A stretch of DNA of 64,000 nucleotides from Neoalteromonas flava (GCF_002807685.1 NZ_PEAX01000005.1:248001-312000); one strand, 5' to 3'. Counted from the stretch's first letter, positions 27,066 through 36,795 are shown. Notes: generated by a model from the sequence alone, not told the origin. Made by a program: numbers and translations.

Positions 27066-29549
27066 CTAGTCATTAAACAATACAGCTTCATAAATAAGGC
27101 TAACAATACTGCCATAACGGCCGGTTTCGAAGCTGTCACCCGCAAAAGCAACAGTCTCGTTACCAGCATTATCAAACACAGTATGAATCGGAGTATGGCG
27201 CTTATTGGTCAGTAAAATAATAATTAAATCATGTTCCGGATCGATGACGCTGAGTGTGCCCGTCCAACCGGTATGACCGAATGCCCGCTCACTGGCATAC
27301 GGACCAAATTGCCAGCGTCGCTCTCCGCCTGCAGCCCGTCGAAATCCCAATCCAGTGGCATTATCGACGGCACTGGGTAAGACAAACTGATTGATGATGG
27401 ACTCTGACATCAAATGTTGCTCGCCGTAGCCGCCGCCGTTGAGTAGCATTTGCGCCAAAATCGCGAGTTCGCGCGCCGTAGAAAAAAGACCTGCATGCCC
27501 CGCGACACCTTGCATACTGTAAAACGCTTTTTCATCGTGAACTTCACCTGCAAGCGTATGAGTGCGAATGTTGTCAAAGTTGATACGGCCACCCCGTGTA
27601 TTACCCATTAGTTCAGTTGCAGCATAGTGTTGCTCGTTGTTAAGTTTTTGCCTAGGGGTAAAGACGCTGCGGGTTAACCCTAACGGTTGATAAAGATTAG
27701 ATTCAACGAAGGTATCCAAGGGTAAACCGCTTATTCTCTCCACGAGAATACCCAGCAACATAAAGCTGCTATCACTGTAGCTCATCTTTATCCCATTGCT
27801 GGTAAGTAAGGGAACTTGAGTCAAAAGTAGACGTTTAGTGTGCTCTGCTTGTTGCGAAAAGAATCGTTCGCCCATTGAATTGTCACGGCGGAAGAATTGC
27901 ACTTCCGGTGCCAGACCTGCAGTGTGAGTCAGTAGGTCTCGCGTTGTTCTGGCATCGCGCCCAGCACCACGAAACTCGGGTAAATAGTGATACAACGGCT
28001 TGTCGATATCGAGTAAGCCAAGCTCCACCAACCGCATAATTGCCAGTGTTGTTGCAAAGATTTTGGTATTAGAGGCAATGTCAAACGCGGTATCTGTTGT
28101 CATTGGCACTGGGCTGGCTAATTCGCGGCCTTGTTCATCGTAACGTTTAGCGAAGCCGTAGGCTTGGTGTTTTATGATGGAACCTTGGTGAGCGACTAAC
28201 AAGACTGCGCCTGGGAATCCATTGGCAACATCTGCAGTGATTAATTGATCGACGAGGCTAAAATCAATCGTTGTGTGCGCTTGGTTCTGTAGTTCAGGGT
28301 AGGGGATAACGACTTTAAGCTGACTATCCTCTGGTTGCACATTGCTTATAGCCAGCGCATTGACGCCATCTCGGGTGCGGCGTGACAATGAATATTCATA
28401 ATGAATGTCAGGCTTGAATTCGTCGGCTAAGTTGAGTTTTTGCCCATTAACAAAAATATCCGCAGTCAGCGGCTTGGCAGAGATATTTTCCAAACGCAAC
28501 GTACCGCGCCCCTGGTAGGCTTTGAAGCGAGCCTTATTATTGACAAGTTCGCGGTCTGACGGCTCTGCGTCTGGAAAAATCCGGTCTATCTGGCCTATCG
28601 GTTGGACCACATTATGAACTGGACCCGCTATTGCTTCGCGTTGATAACGAAACATCAAGGCTTTCAGTTTGGCTGGAAAGTACTTATCCAAAAGAGCAAA
28701 TAGCGCGGCATTGGTTTGGCTACTATTGGAAGCATCCACTTGCCAAGGAGTGAAATGCATCTGGAAAGCGGCCAGCGTATCGCGGGTAGGCGCATCTAAA
28801 ATTCCGGTCTCAGTAACGCCGTAGCCGTAAGCTTGCAAGGCTGCTTGGGTCAGTCCAATATGCGGTAGTCGCTGATTAAAATCACGCCAATAAGCGATAA
28901 ATTCGGCGTTATCGTACCAGGCGCCAATCCCCGCCTGATAAAGCTGATACCAAGGGAAGCGAGGGCCAGGATCACTTTTTCTGTGCGGCGCTATATCAGC
29001 ATGACCGACAACCGCGGTTGGGTGAATATCAGGATTGCGCGCCAAAATCTCTTTGCTCAGCTCAATGAGCAGTTCAATTTGCTGAGGATCATAGTCGGGA
29101 AAAAGGCAAACACGGTTAGCGGCATTTTCAGCTCGACTTGAAGAAAGTGCTTGGTCCCGAGCGCACTCGGGGATATTAACAATTTCAATACCGATCGATT
29201 GATCATTTAAGCCACTCATACCTTGCCAGTAGCTTTGTCCCGCGTGCCAAGCGCGCGCTTCTTCTTTTACTAACTGGAATACTTTCAACTTATCGTAAGG
29301 GTAAGATTCATCGCCATTTTCAGGTATTAGATAGTGTGAACTGAGCCCGCCTTCATCGACCAGTGCAGTGACTGAATCGGCATAATTTAGCGCAGTAAAA
29401 TGCATGACCAACGCCTTTACTCGTTGATTTTGATTGGCCGAAGGCATTTGCACTAGGCTTTGGATCGCGCAGCTTGATAACAGCATTAACAGACTCAACG
29501 TCAAAAGCCGTGCGGGTATCCGCGATAAGTTCCTTACAATCTGTATCAT
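27066..29549 (-). CDS. lipoprotein fusing AmpD-like amidase to PBP4B/AmiE-like serine hydrolase
   Basis: An 827-residue lipoprotein: signal segment then lipobox LLSSC (Cys27). Residues about 40-215 are an Amidase_2 domain of the AmiD/AmpD type, which cuts MurNAc from L-Ala; the zinc ligands are the His in LVMHFTALNY and the His and Asp of GHADIAPHRKSDPG. A short peptidoglycan-binding-like helix region follows (about 220-290). From about 410 to 820 lies a class C beta-lactamase/PBP4B-type serine hydrolase with Ser493-x-x-Lys496 (ASNTK), Tyr591 in YSDSS and His759-Thr-Gly. YfeW (PBP4B) and Bacillus AmiE have such a domain. The ATG at 29549 is chosen; a TTG 12 codons upstream is possible. It is divergent from the NagZ-like gene. 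It probably strips peptides from murein fragments at the membrane. Confidence 0.9.
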   Translation of the reverse strand: MIQIVRNLSRIPARLLTLSLLMLLSSCAIQSLVQMPSANQNQRVKALVMHFTALNYADSVTALVDEGGLSSHYLIPENGDESYPYDKLKVFQLVKEEARAWHAGQSYWQGMSGLNDQSIGIEIVNIPECARDQALSSSRAENAANRVCLFPDYDPQQIELLIELSKEILARNPDIHPTAVVGHADIAPHRKSDPGPRFPWYQLYQAGIGAWYDNAEFIAYWRDFNQRLPHIGLTQAALQAYGYGVTETGILDAPTRDTLAAFQMHFTPWQVDASNSSQTNAALFALLDKYFPAKLKALMFRYQREAIAGPVHNVVQPIGQIDRIFPDAEPSDRELVNNKARFKAYQGRGTLRLENISAKPLTADIFVNGQKLNLADEFKPDIHYEYSLSRRTRDGVNALAISNVQPEDSQLKVVIPYPELQNQAHTTIDFSLVDQLITADVANGFPGAVLLVAHQGSIIKHQAYGFAKRYDEQGRELASPVPMTTDTAFDIASNTKIFATTLAIMRLVELGLLDIDKPLYHYLPEFRGAGRDARTTRDLLTHTAGLAPEVQFFRRDNSMGERFFSQQAEHTKRLLLTQVPLLTSNGIKMSYSDSSFMLLGILVERISGLPLDTFVESNLYQPLGLTRSVFTPRQKLNNEQHYAATELMGNTRGGRINFDNIRTHTLAGEVHDEKAFYSMQGVAGHAGLFSTARELAILAQMLLNGGGYGEQHLMSESIINQFVLPSAVDNATGLGFRRAAGGERRWQFGPYASERAFGHTGWTGTLSVIDPEHDLIIILLTNKRHTPIHTVFDNAGNETVAFAGDSFETGRYGSIVSLIYEAVLFND

Positions 29550-29701
29550 ATTAGTTATTGATTTCAGTTGGCGATTGTTCAGCAAACAACAGCTAGCAGA
29601 TTAACTTTGTAACGAGTTTGAATAAAGCCTTACTTTACAAAACTATGCTACAGTCGCTCATAACGCTGGGCTATAAAACGCTGAGAGGACATTCCTTTAT
29701 A

Positions 29702-31549
29702 ATGCACTTCATCACATTCAGGTCTTGCTTTTGGGTAGCATTTTTTATGCTGTTAGCCACTGCCCTACCCATAAGCGCAAAGCCGTTAAATTTTATGCTT
29801 GGTCAGAAGCAAATGTTGGATATCCGCTATTTTTGTCCATCAAATACGCAGTCTGAACAATGCCGTGAGCCGGTTACTCAGTTACCTGCTGAGTTAAAAA
29901 AGCTGATTGTGCAGCACCAAATTGGTGGTGTGATCCTGTTTGCAGAAAATGTCGCCTCAGCAACACAAGTAAAAGCATTAATTGCAGATCTACAAGGCGC
30001 AGTAGCTGATGCTGGTTTACCGCCATTGTTTATTGCGATTGATCAGGAAGGTGGCCGTGTATCGAGGCTCCCAGTTAGTGAGACCAATGCATTTGCCGGC
30101 AATATGGCAATTGGAGCGAGCTATGCGCGAGAAAATACTGCATTTGCAACGCGCATCAATACTGCAATAGCTAAGCAACTAACCGCTATCGGGGTGAATG
30201 TGAATTTCGCACCCACCGTAGATGTTAACGTAAATCCCCTCAATCCGGTTATCAATGTGCGCTCGTATGGCGAGTCTGCCCGAGTGGTTTCCGAGTTAGG
30301 GCTTGCCGCGGTAAGGGCACTGCAAGAGAACGGTATCATTGCTGCGATGAAGCATTTCCCCGGCCATGGTGACACCCATATTGATAGTCATACTGGTTTG
30401 CCGAATGTGGCGCATTCACGTGAGTTGATTGAGCAGGTGGATTTATTACCTTTTAAACAAGCGATTAATGCCCCCGATAATGCACATCCCAAAATGATAA
30501 TGACGGCGCATATCCAATACCCTGCGCTGGACAGCAGCGAGTTTGAGACCCGAAACGGTGATAAGACGATTCTACCGGCTACCTTATCGCGGACTATATT
30601 GACCACGCTTTTACGCGAGGAACTTGGTTATAAAGGTATCATTGTTACCGACGCCATGGATATGGCAGGCATCGCGCATTACATGGCACCGGCAGAAGCG
30701 CTGTTACAAACTTTTTATGCGGGAGCAGATATCGCGCTCATGCCCTTTACCATCAGGACGCCAAAAGACATCATCGAATACAATCAGCTCATGCAATCGG
30801 TGCAAGAGCAGATCGGTACACAACGGGCTGCCAATGCAAGTGCCGGCATCGGTATGGTTTCTGCTTCTGAGCTGGCAGAATCTGTCACACGCATTCAGCG
30901 CTTGAAAGAGTCGCTGGTAACCAAAGTTAAAGAAACATCAACCCCATTGCCGCGGTTTGATCAATTAGAGTCAGCGCTTGCTGAAGCGGCAATTACGCCA
31001 GTCGTGCAAAAGGTTGATTTGCCTATTGCCGCCAAGCCCATTCTGATGTTGATGCCAGATGCAGCGCGATGCGCTGCGATGGAAGCTGCTCTCCACGACG
31101 TTAAGCTTCCGGTTCACGCTTGTTTTTCTCTAGCCAATGAAATCGACACAGAACGAGTAAATACAGTACTAGATGGGGCAGCAGCAGTACTTATTGGTGA
31201 TATCTCTCCACAACACAGTATGGCCGAGATGGGCGGGATGGACGATTGGGTCGACTGGCAAAATCGCATCGATAAAGAGGCGCAGTACAGCATTATTAGA
31301 CAGGTACTTGAACGCGCCTCACAACAACAAAAAATACGAATATTTGCTGCACTGCGTGCGCCTTATGTTATCGAACGATTTGCCGCCCATTTGGATCTTG
31401 CTCTTGTGACCTATGATTATCGCGTATACGCAGATAGCAATGCACAGCCCCGCGGCTTTATGTTTGACGCCTTAGCCAAAGTTTTAGCGGGTCATATGGG
31501 GGCCAATGGTACTTTACCGGTAACTGTTAATGGATTGCTCCCCGAATAG
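29702..31549 (+). CDS. secreted NagZ-like GH3 beta-N-acetylglucosaminidase
   Basis: A 615-residue GH3 enzyme with a signal peptide (MHFITFRSCFWVAFFMLLAT, cleaved near ISA). The NagZ-type catalytic dyad is present in KHFPGHGDTHIDSHTGLP (Asp228, His230) and the nucleophile is Asp317 in IVTDAMDMAGI. It should release GlcNAc from murein fragments. Cytoplasmic NagZ is about 340 residues; this long exported form with a second C-terminal domain (about 400-610) is like Bacillus subtilis NagZ (YbbD). The ATG at 29702 has GAGAGGA upstream; the TTG at 29618 would bury the signal peptide. It is divergent from the amidase/serine-hydrolase gene, 150 bp apart. Confidence 0.9.
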   Translation: MHFITFRSCFWVAFFMLLATALPISAKPLNFMLGQKQMLDIRYFCPSNTQSEQCREPVTQLPAELKKLIVQHQIGGVILFAENVASATQVKALIADLQGAVADAGLPPLFIAIDQEGGRVSRLPVSETNAFAGNMAIGASYARENTAFATRINTAIAKQLTAIGVNVNFAPTVDVNVNPLNPVINVRSYGESARVVSELGLAAVRALQENGIIAAMKHFPGHGDTHIDSHTGLPNVAHSRELIEQVDLLPFKQAINAPDNAHPKMIMTAHIQYPALDSSEFETRNGDKTILPATLSRTILTTLLREELGYKGIIVTDAMDMAGIAHYMAPAEALLQTFYAGADIALMPFTIRTPKDIIEYNQLMQSVQEQIGTQRAANASAGIGMVSASELAESVTRIQRLKESLVTKVKETSTPLPRFDQLESALAEAAITPVVQKVDLPIAAKPILMLMPDAARCAAMEAALHDVKLPVHACFSLANEIDTERVNTVLDGAAAVLIGDISPQHSMAEMGGMDDWVDWQNRIDKEAQYSIIRQVLERASQQQKIRIFAALRAPYVIERFAAHLDLALVTYDYRVYADSNAQPRGFMFDALAKVLAGHMGANGTLPVTVNGLLPE

Positions 31550-31695
31550 ATTCGGCAAAGGTTATTCGGGCTATCTGTGTGTGAAGGGCAAGTTCGATTG
31601 ACCACAAGAAGACCAGTGCTAAAAGTTCTGGTGAAAGCTTTCTATTTTTAATACGGTCTAACTTGCACATTAACGACAGACCCAAGGAGTCACTG

Positions 31696-32121
31696 GTGAC
31701 CATACGTGAAAAATTTACTCTGTATTATCTGACGGCTATGTTCAGTGTGGTTTTTGCGATTGTTGGCTTTACTTACAACACGTGGCGTTTAGAAGTGACA
31801 GAAGACAATAATACGATCCGTGAGGCTGCGTTTGAGGTCCTCGTATTACTTTCTGAGTTAGAGCAAAATATTTATGCGTTGCATTATGACAATAATGCGG
31901 AAGAGGGAAGTCCTCGGATTGGTTGGGTAAAAGTAGGTCTGATCCATGAGTTAAGTGCGTTGATCTCCCCCGAAGTTGAATCGCAAACCAGCGAGTTAAA
32001 GCAGCACTGGAACGAACACTGGGATAAAATTCAACAACACAATACGTCGGTAGAGCTGATCCTCGCGCGCGCGGATGCTGTGCGCGCGGAGATTAAACAT
32101 CAGTTGCAAACCCTGCCCTAG
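31696..32121 (+). CDS. unknown single-pass membrane protein
   Basis: A 141-residue protein that I do not recognise. The GTG at 31696 is chosen because AAGGAG lies 6 bp upstream; the frame also opens at a TTG at 31663. One membrane helix (about residues 8-28, LYYLTAMFSVVFAIVGFTYN) anchors a helical, acidic C-terminal domain (about 30-141, with EAAFEVLVLLSELEQNIYALHYD). The domain probably faces the periplasm. It lies downstream of the NagZ-like gene after 146 bp and converges on the GH16 gene. Function unknown. Confidence 0.65.
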   Translation: MTIREKFTLYYLTAMFSVVFAIVGFTYNTWRLEVTEDNNTIREAAFEVLVLLSELEQNIYALHYDNNAEEGSPRIGWVKVGLIHELSALISPEVESQTSELKQHWNEHWDKIQQHNTSVELILARADAVRAEIKHQLQTLP

Positions 32122-32134
32122 TTAACCGCTACGA

Positions 32135-33091
32135 TTATTGCTCTGGGCTTGCCGACCACTCAACAGGGTGGGTATCAAGCTGATAATAGCGGATCCAATC
32201 ATATTCGGTTTTCATTGGGTAGCGGTTACGCGCTTTGTTGCCACCAAAGGTATCTTGAATTGCGTCATTCGGGATCCAAAAATTAACGAATAGTTGCGTA
32301 GGATTGTCAGGAATAGGGGCGGGGAAACGTTGTTCGCCGATGCACTTGGGTTTGCAGTCGGTATCATCTTGATGCAGGGTTTTAACTAACTCGCCGTCCA
32401 CATACCACTTGATTGCATCGGGTAACCATTCGATGGCAAATACACGCCATTCATCCACGGGCCCAACAACGATCTTATCTTCCCAAGCGCCGTAAGCCCG
32501 AGTGCGCCACCATTCCCATGTATTTACACCGTAGATTAAATTTGCCTGAAATTTGTCCGGTCGCCCACCTTCAAGTTCAACGTCAATTTCTTCCCACTCA
32601 AGTATAGCGTCGGCTGAAGCCTGCGGATCAATATCATTGGTATAGGTAAATAAAGAGGAAATATAACCTGAAGCAGTGGCTCGATTAGGGGCTTTCATGC
32701 GGGCTTCGAGACGCCCATAGCGAATGTTTAAGTGCGGATGCGTATGCACTTCACCGCAGGAAAATTCGTAGGCATTTTTTTCTTGCTGGTGATCATCCGA
32801 CCAACCAGCTGCAATAGCTTCTTCTTGGACTAACAGGGTTAGGATGCCATCGATAACTTGCACCCCCTGTGGTTGAAAACGACAGGCGGACTCAACCCCT
32901 ACAGCACCATCGCCAGTTTTCCAAATCGCCTGATTAAATTCGTCGAACCGTTCGTCAAGGACTAAACTAAAACCAGGGTACTCGCCGGTGTATTCCGGAT
33001 ATGCGGTTAACACCTCAGTGCTTGTAATGTTGTTTGCATGCGCTGAACATACGACCAATAAAAGACCTGTAAACGTGCTTTTCTTCAGCAT
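32135..33091 (-). CDS. secreted GH16 beta-glucanase-family enzyme
   Basis: A 318-residue exported glycoside hydrolase of family 16 (laminarinase/agarase/carrageenase fold). The signal peptide ends about VCSAHA. The catalytic loop EEIDVELEG carries nucleophile Glu168, Asp170 and acid/base Glu172. Other family parts are YGRLEARMKAP, DEWRVFAIEWLPDAIKWYVDG and the C-terminal DWIRYYQ. Cysteine pairs (SACRFQ/FSCGEV and DCKPKC) suggest disulfides. The substrate within GH16 cannot be assigned by eye: beta-1,3- or mixed-linkage glucan is likely, with marine galactans possible. Confidence 0.88.
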   Translation of the reverse strand: MLKKSTFTGLLLVVCSAHANNITSTEVLTAYPEYTGEYPGFSLVLDERFDEFNQAIWKTGDGAVGVESACRFQPQGVQVIDGILTLLVQEEAIAAGWSDDHQQEKNAYEFSCGEVHTHPHLNIRYGRLEARMKAPNRATASGYISSLFTYTNDIDPQASADAILEWEEIDVELEGGRPDKFQANLIYGVNTWEWWRTRAYGAWEDKIVVGPVDEWRVFAIEWLPDAIKWYVDGELVKTLHQDDTDCKPKCIGEQRFPAPIPDNPTQLFVNFWIPNDAIQDTFGGNKARNRYPMKTEYDWIRYYQLDTHPVEWSASPEQ

Positions 33092-33388
33092 TTGTATGGC
33101 ACCCTTCTGCGCTTATTGATTAGCTGAAAGATTAAATGCCAATGAGTATATTGCAACTACCCCTCGACCAGTGCGGTCACTCTTGAGGCGAAAGGGACTT
33201 AATTTTTGTGTGCGACCGAAGTAAAGAACTAGGCTGATATTTATGTTCTGATTCGTTAGGATTGAAGTAAGCTGAACTGCGGTTATCGACGTAATGGGCT
33301 GACTTCCAGAGTTTCTGTCCATTCGCGCCCCTTTGTAGTGCCGCAGCAGTATCATGACGAATGATTGTATTACTTTGTAAGGATAACC

Positions 33389-34414
33389 ATGGAACGCTTA
33401 ACCCAATCAGGGCCTCTTCTCATTACGCTTATCGTAACTGCGATGGTTGTTTTTACGGCGCACCGCGTATTACTCAACAAGCCTGAGCTCAGCGTGGAAC
33501 AGCGCTTGCCGCGCCAGTTGGGTTTTGGGTTATTGGTTATTATTGCGTTTGTTGCAGTCATCCTTTCTCTACCCGTTAGTGAGGGCTCACGCAACCAAGT
33601 GCTCGCGTTACTCGGCGTAATGGTTTCCGGTGTTATTGCTTTTTCTTCTACGACCATCGTTAGTAACTTAATGGCCGGGTTTGTCTTACGGCTAAACAAG
33701 CCCTTTCGTACTGGCGATTTTATTCGCTGCAATGACTATTTTGGTCGGGTTTCTGAAAAGGGATTATTAGATACAGAAATTCAAACCGAGCAACGCGAGC
33801 TTATTTCTCTCGCCAATAGCTACTTGATAGCGCATCCGGTTTCGGTTATTCGCTCTTCCGGTACTTTAATTACTGCAAACGTTAGTATTGGCTATGATGT
33901 GCACCATGAAACTGTAGAAGATGTCTTATCCAGTGCTGCAAAAAAGGCAGAACTAAGCGAAGGGTTTGTACAAGTGATAGAGTTAGGGGATTTCAGTGTC
34001 AGTTATCGTGTTTCAGGGCTATTAACAGAGGTTAAAGGACTACTAACGGCAAAATCCAAATTGCACAGGGCGATACTCGACGAATTTCATCAACGCGGCA
34101 TTGAAATCTTGTCGCCCAATTACATGGCGCAGCGGCCCACCGATCCGAACATTGCTGTAATCCCACAGGCACCAAAGAAAAAATTGGTAAAGGCGCATAA
34201 CGAGCAGCACGAAGAGGTTGCTTTTGATAAAGCTGAACAAGCTGAGCAACAAGAATTATCAGTCCAGCAGTTGCAGTCTGAGCTAGAGGAATTGCACAAA
34301 GCTCTATCTGTAACGACAGATGCCGAAGAAAAGCAACTTAAGAAGGAGCAAATAGCACTCATTCAGCAGCAAATTTCAGTATTGCTGGAGCAGAGTAAAA
34401 GCAATACTGATTAG
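33389..34414 (+). CDS. MscS-family mechanosensitive channel protein
   Basis: A 341-residue small-conductance mechanosensitive channel. Three hydrophobic segments (about 5-25, 45-65 and 70-100) are followed by the beta domain. The pore-lining helix is recognisable in LLGVMVSGVIAFSSTTIVSNLMAGF, then RPFRTGDFI-like KPFRTGDFIRC and a C-terminal alpha/beta vestibule ending about residue 265. A Lys/Glu/Gln-rich coiled-coil tail (about 270-341, LQSELEELHKAL) is extra. The start at 33389 has AAGGA 5 bp upstream. It would release solutes on osmotic downshock. Confidence 0.9.
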   Translation: MERLTQSGPLLITLIVTAMVVFTAHRVLLNKPELSVEQRLPRQLGFGLLVIIAFVAVILSLPVSEGSRNQVLALLGVMVSGVIAFSSTTIVSNLMAGFVLRLNKPFRTGDFIRCNDYFGRVSEKGLLDTEIQTEQRELISLANSYLIAHPVSVIRSSGTLITANVSIGYDVHHETVEDVLSSAAKKAELSEGFVQVIELGDFSVSYRVSGLLTEVKGLLTAKSKLHRAILDEFHQRGIEILSPNYMAQRPTDPNIAVIPQAPKKKLVKAHNEQHEEVAFDKAEQAEQQELSVQQLQSELEELHKALSVTTDAEEKQLKKEQIALIQQQISVLLEQSKSNTD

Positions 34415-34502
34415 GGATTGTCGAGAACATTAGGCACAATTTAATGCTTAAGATCAGCGAGTTATGAGCGCAAGGGCGTCGTGCATTTAACAATGCATTA
34501 CT

Positions 34503-35339
34503 TTACTTAGCGATGTATTTGATTTTGTAGCGCGCAAAAATTTCGCGTTGCAGTTGTTCTAGTTCTCCACTTTCCTTTAGCGTTGCGAGTAAGGCGTTGA
34601 GGCGCGGTAGAAGGGTAATGTTGGAAGATTTATTACTAATAAATAAATGCCAATTAACGCGCTGAATAATCGGGCGAGGTAGCGTTAAGAGTTGTTCATC
34701 TAAACCAAGCTGAGCGGCTTGAAATTGAAACATTTCGGCCTGCTCGATGTAAAGATCGGCACGATTTTGGATAAGCATCATGGGGATCACAGACGCATCT
34801 GCGACACGGGTTACATTCTGAGCGGTTTTAAGCATTTCTTCATGCCAACCTGAACCACGCATAAATACATGCCGTAGCTCCTGCATCGCCAACAGTTCAG
34901 GGACAAATGTTACCTTGCGTAATTGCTCAATGACTGGACTTTTTTGCGCAACGTGGATAACAAAATCGGTGGTGTAGAACGGTATTTCTGACTCTTGTGT
35001 GTAGGATTCTCGTTCGCTGGTAGGTACAGTAAAAAAACCGTCGAGCGTGCCTTCGGAGACCATGCGTTGACAACGTTTCCATGGGCAAGACACATGTTGT
35101 ACGGTCAGGCCTAGCCGGGTCACGAGTAGCTCTTCTACAAAGTCCACCTGAATTCCTTCAGCTTCCCTATCACCCGCGTATGCAAAGGGTTTGTAAGCAT
35201 CTCCATAGGCGATAGTGATAATTTGAGACGCGACGCTATTTGGCAGTGCAATCAAATACAGACAAAGAAAACCAAACAAAGATAATAACTGCCGGAAAGA
35301 AGAGGGTACTTGCCGGTGTTCGGTAAATGGCTTGTTCAA
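34503..35339 (-). CDS. family 3 periplasmic substrate-binding protein
   Basis: A 278-residue exported protein of the SBP_bac_3 fold. A signal peptide (hydrophobic about 22-38, ending SVASQ) precedes a two-lobe amino-acid-binding-like domain with YGDAYKPFAYAG, GIQVDFVEELL, CPWKRCQRMVSEGTLDGFFTVP and SERESYTQ. The 'PWKRC' form is common as lone proteins in Alteromonadales and Vibrio-type genomes without permease genes, as here. It may be a receptor subunit or a scavenger; the ligand is unknown. A paralogue lies 455 bp upstream on the same strand. Confidence 0.85.
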   Translation of the reverse strand: MNKPFTEHRQVPSSFRQLLSLFGFLCLYLIALPNSVASQIITIAYGDAYKPFAYAGDREAEGIQVDFVEELLVTRLGLTVQHVSCPWKRCQRMVSEGTLDGFFTVPTSERESYTQESEIPFYTTDFVIHVAQKSPVIEQLRKVTFVPELLAMQELRHVFMRGSGWHEEMLKTAQNVTRVADASVIPMMLIQNRADLYIEQAEMFQFQAAQLGLDEQLLTLPRPIIQRVNWHLFISNKSSNITLLPRLNALLATLKESGELEQLQREIFARYKIKYIAK

Positions 35340-35794
35340 ATTACGATCACCTTGACGCCGATTAATTTAATTGGAGGGAATATACAAACAGTACTACTAA
35401 AAATCATTTAACGACCAGAGTTAACTTAGCATTCTTAAACTTCATACTTAAAGCTCACTTTATAAGCTGTCGCTATTCAGTCTAGCGCCTTTTAACGAAT
35501 AGTAAAACCAGTTCCACAAGGGCATCCTAAAACATGACTCTAGTATGCTAAACGTGACAGTATGAGGTCCTCCCACGGCTCTTCTAGCTCAGCGTTGGGA
35601 TGCAAATAATCATCCATTCCCATATCGTTACACATACCTTTGCGAACTTTGAGGATTCTTACCCTCGTTCGGCCATGACTATCGATTAACTGGCGTGCAT
35701 GAAACAGCTAATTTAGGCGGCAAGTTTCTATCTTAAGCACGCATAACTAATGGTGTGTAGCGAGGTTAGATAAATAAGCTAGCGCGATTGTGTT
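35340..35794. other. gap between two binding-protein genes
   Basis: A 455-bp stretch with no intact gene. Bases 35540-35707 hold the remnant of an SGNH hydrolase gene, described separately. The part 35340-35540 should contain the promoter of the 34503-35339 gene, and the part 35708-35794 is AT-rich; neither shows a clear motif. Confidence 0.5.
35540..35707 (-). pseudogene. remnant of an SGNH-hydrolase gene (C-terminal end)
   Basis: The minus strand encodes about 55 codons after an in-frame stop (35708-35710) that align with the C-terminus of the intact SGNH hydrolase at 36796. Shared elements are FxAxQLxID near the start, the identical catalytic block MDDYLHPN (the DxxH motif), and a closing WExxxLSxL. 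The N-terminal two thirds, with the nucleophile Ser and the oxyanion blocks, are absent, and there is a likely small insertion between the two blocks. This is best read as a decayed duplicate. Confidence 0.72.
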
Positions 35795-36610
35795 TTATTG
35801 ATTTGACGGCCTGTAATTCTCGAAGATGGATTGTTTATCAATGCTCTCAAGCCCATCTAAAATTCTTTTCGCAATTTCCTCATGCTGGTTAATGAATTGC
35901 TCACTAAAAATGACAAAACCATCGCTCGACAAATACGGGGGGTAAATAGTGGTTATGTTTTGAAAACCTGCGTCTTCTACTTTGGTTTTAATTGGATTTT
36001 TGTCGATACTACATACTTGTGCAATAGCATCAACACGACCTTTTTCAAGTAACCGATATTTTTCTAAATAGTTGTATAAAACAAGCCACTCAAAGACGAC
36101 GTTGTCGCTGTGTTGCTGCGAAAAACCCGCTTCCACGCCAACGGTGAGCTTATTTCCTCCTTTGAGACCGGCGCTAACCTTTTCAATAAGAGCCTCGTTG
36201 CTTAATGTTGTCAAACACACTTCAACTGTTGAAAATATGGCCTTGGCATAAGCCGCGCCTATTTCTTTTGGGTAAATGCCTATAGAATCTCTGCTTGATC
36301 GGTAACTACCCACGATCATGTCTACCGTTCCGGCCTTAAGTTCAACGTCGCAACGCTTCCAGGGACGGGGTACAAATTCTAGTTGCACGTTAGCTAGAGA
36401 GTCTTGTTCAAAGACTCTCTTCATAATGTCGGGGTTAGTCCCTGTCAACGTGGCATTTTGATATATAAAAAAAGGATAAACATCAGCATTGGGTACACAG
36501 AAATTCACCGTGAGCGTATCGTTTGCTCTGGCAACAAAACTGATGAACATGGTAACTACTACTAAGACTGTTACGCCTACTAAGCCAGTCCGCTGGACAT
36601 TATGATGCAT
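35795..36610 (-). CDS. family 3 periplasmic substrate-binding protein
   Basis: A 271-residue exported SBP_bac_3-like protein, paralogous to the one at 34503. The signal peptide is about residues 1-29 (GVTVLVVVTMFISFVARA). The body shows FCVPNADVYPFFIYQN, TGTNPDIMKRVFEQ and the same PWKRCDVELKAGTVDMIVG block with YRSSRDSIGIYP. It has three further cysteines that the neighbour lacks. No permease or ATPase gene is nearby. The ligand is unknown. Confidence 0.8.
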   Translation of the reverse strand: MHHNVQRTGLVGVTVLVVVTMFISFVARANDTLTVNFCVPNADVYPFFIYQNATLTGTNPDIMKRVFEQDSLANVQLEFVPRPWKRCDVELKAGTVDMIVGSYRSSRDSIGIYPKEIGAAYAKAIFSTVEVCLTTLSNEALIEKVSAGLKGGNKLTVGVEAGFSQQHSDNVVFEWLVLYNYLEKYRLLEKGRVDAIAQVCSIDKNPIKTKVEDAGFQNITTIYPPYLSSDGFVIFSEQFINQHEEIAKRILDGLESIDKQSIFENYRPSNQ

Positions 36611-36795
36611 CTATACCTCGTTACCCACAAGCATAGCTGTCCATAGCGAAATTTATATCCAACAACGTTTTATTAGCTCAGAAAATTAAGGCTAATAAAG
36701 ATATTCACGATATTAAGCTTAATACAGTTTGGAAAAATGATACAAAAATAACAACACCTTTATCGATTGAGTAGCAAGTTTCTTGCGTGTATAAA

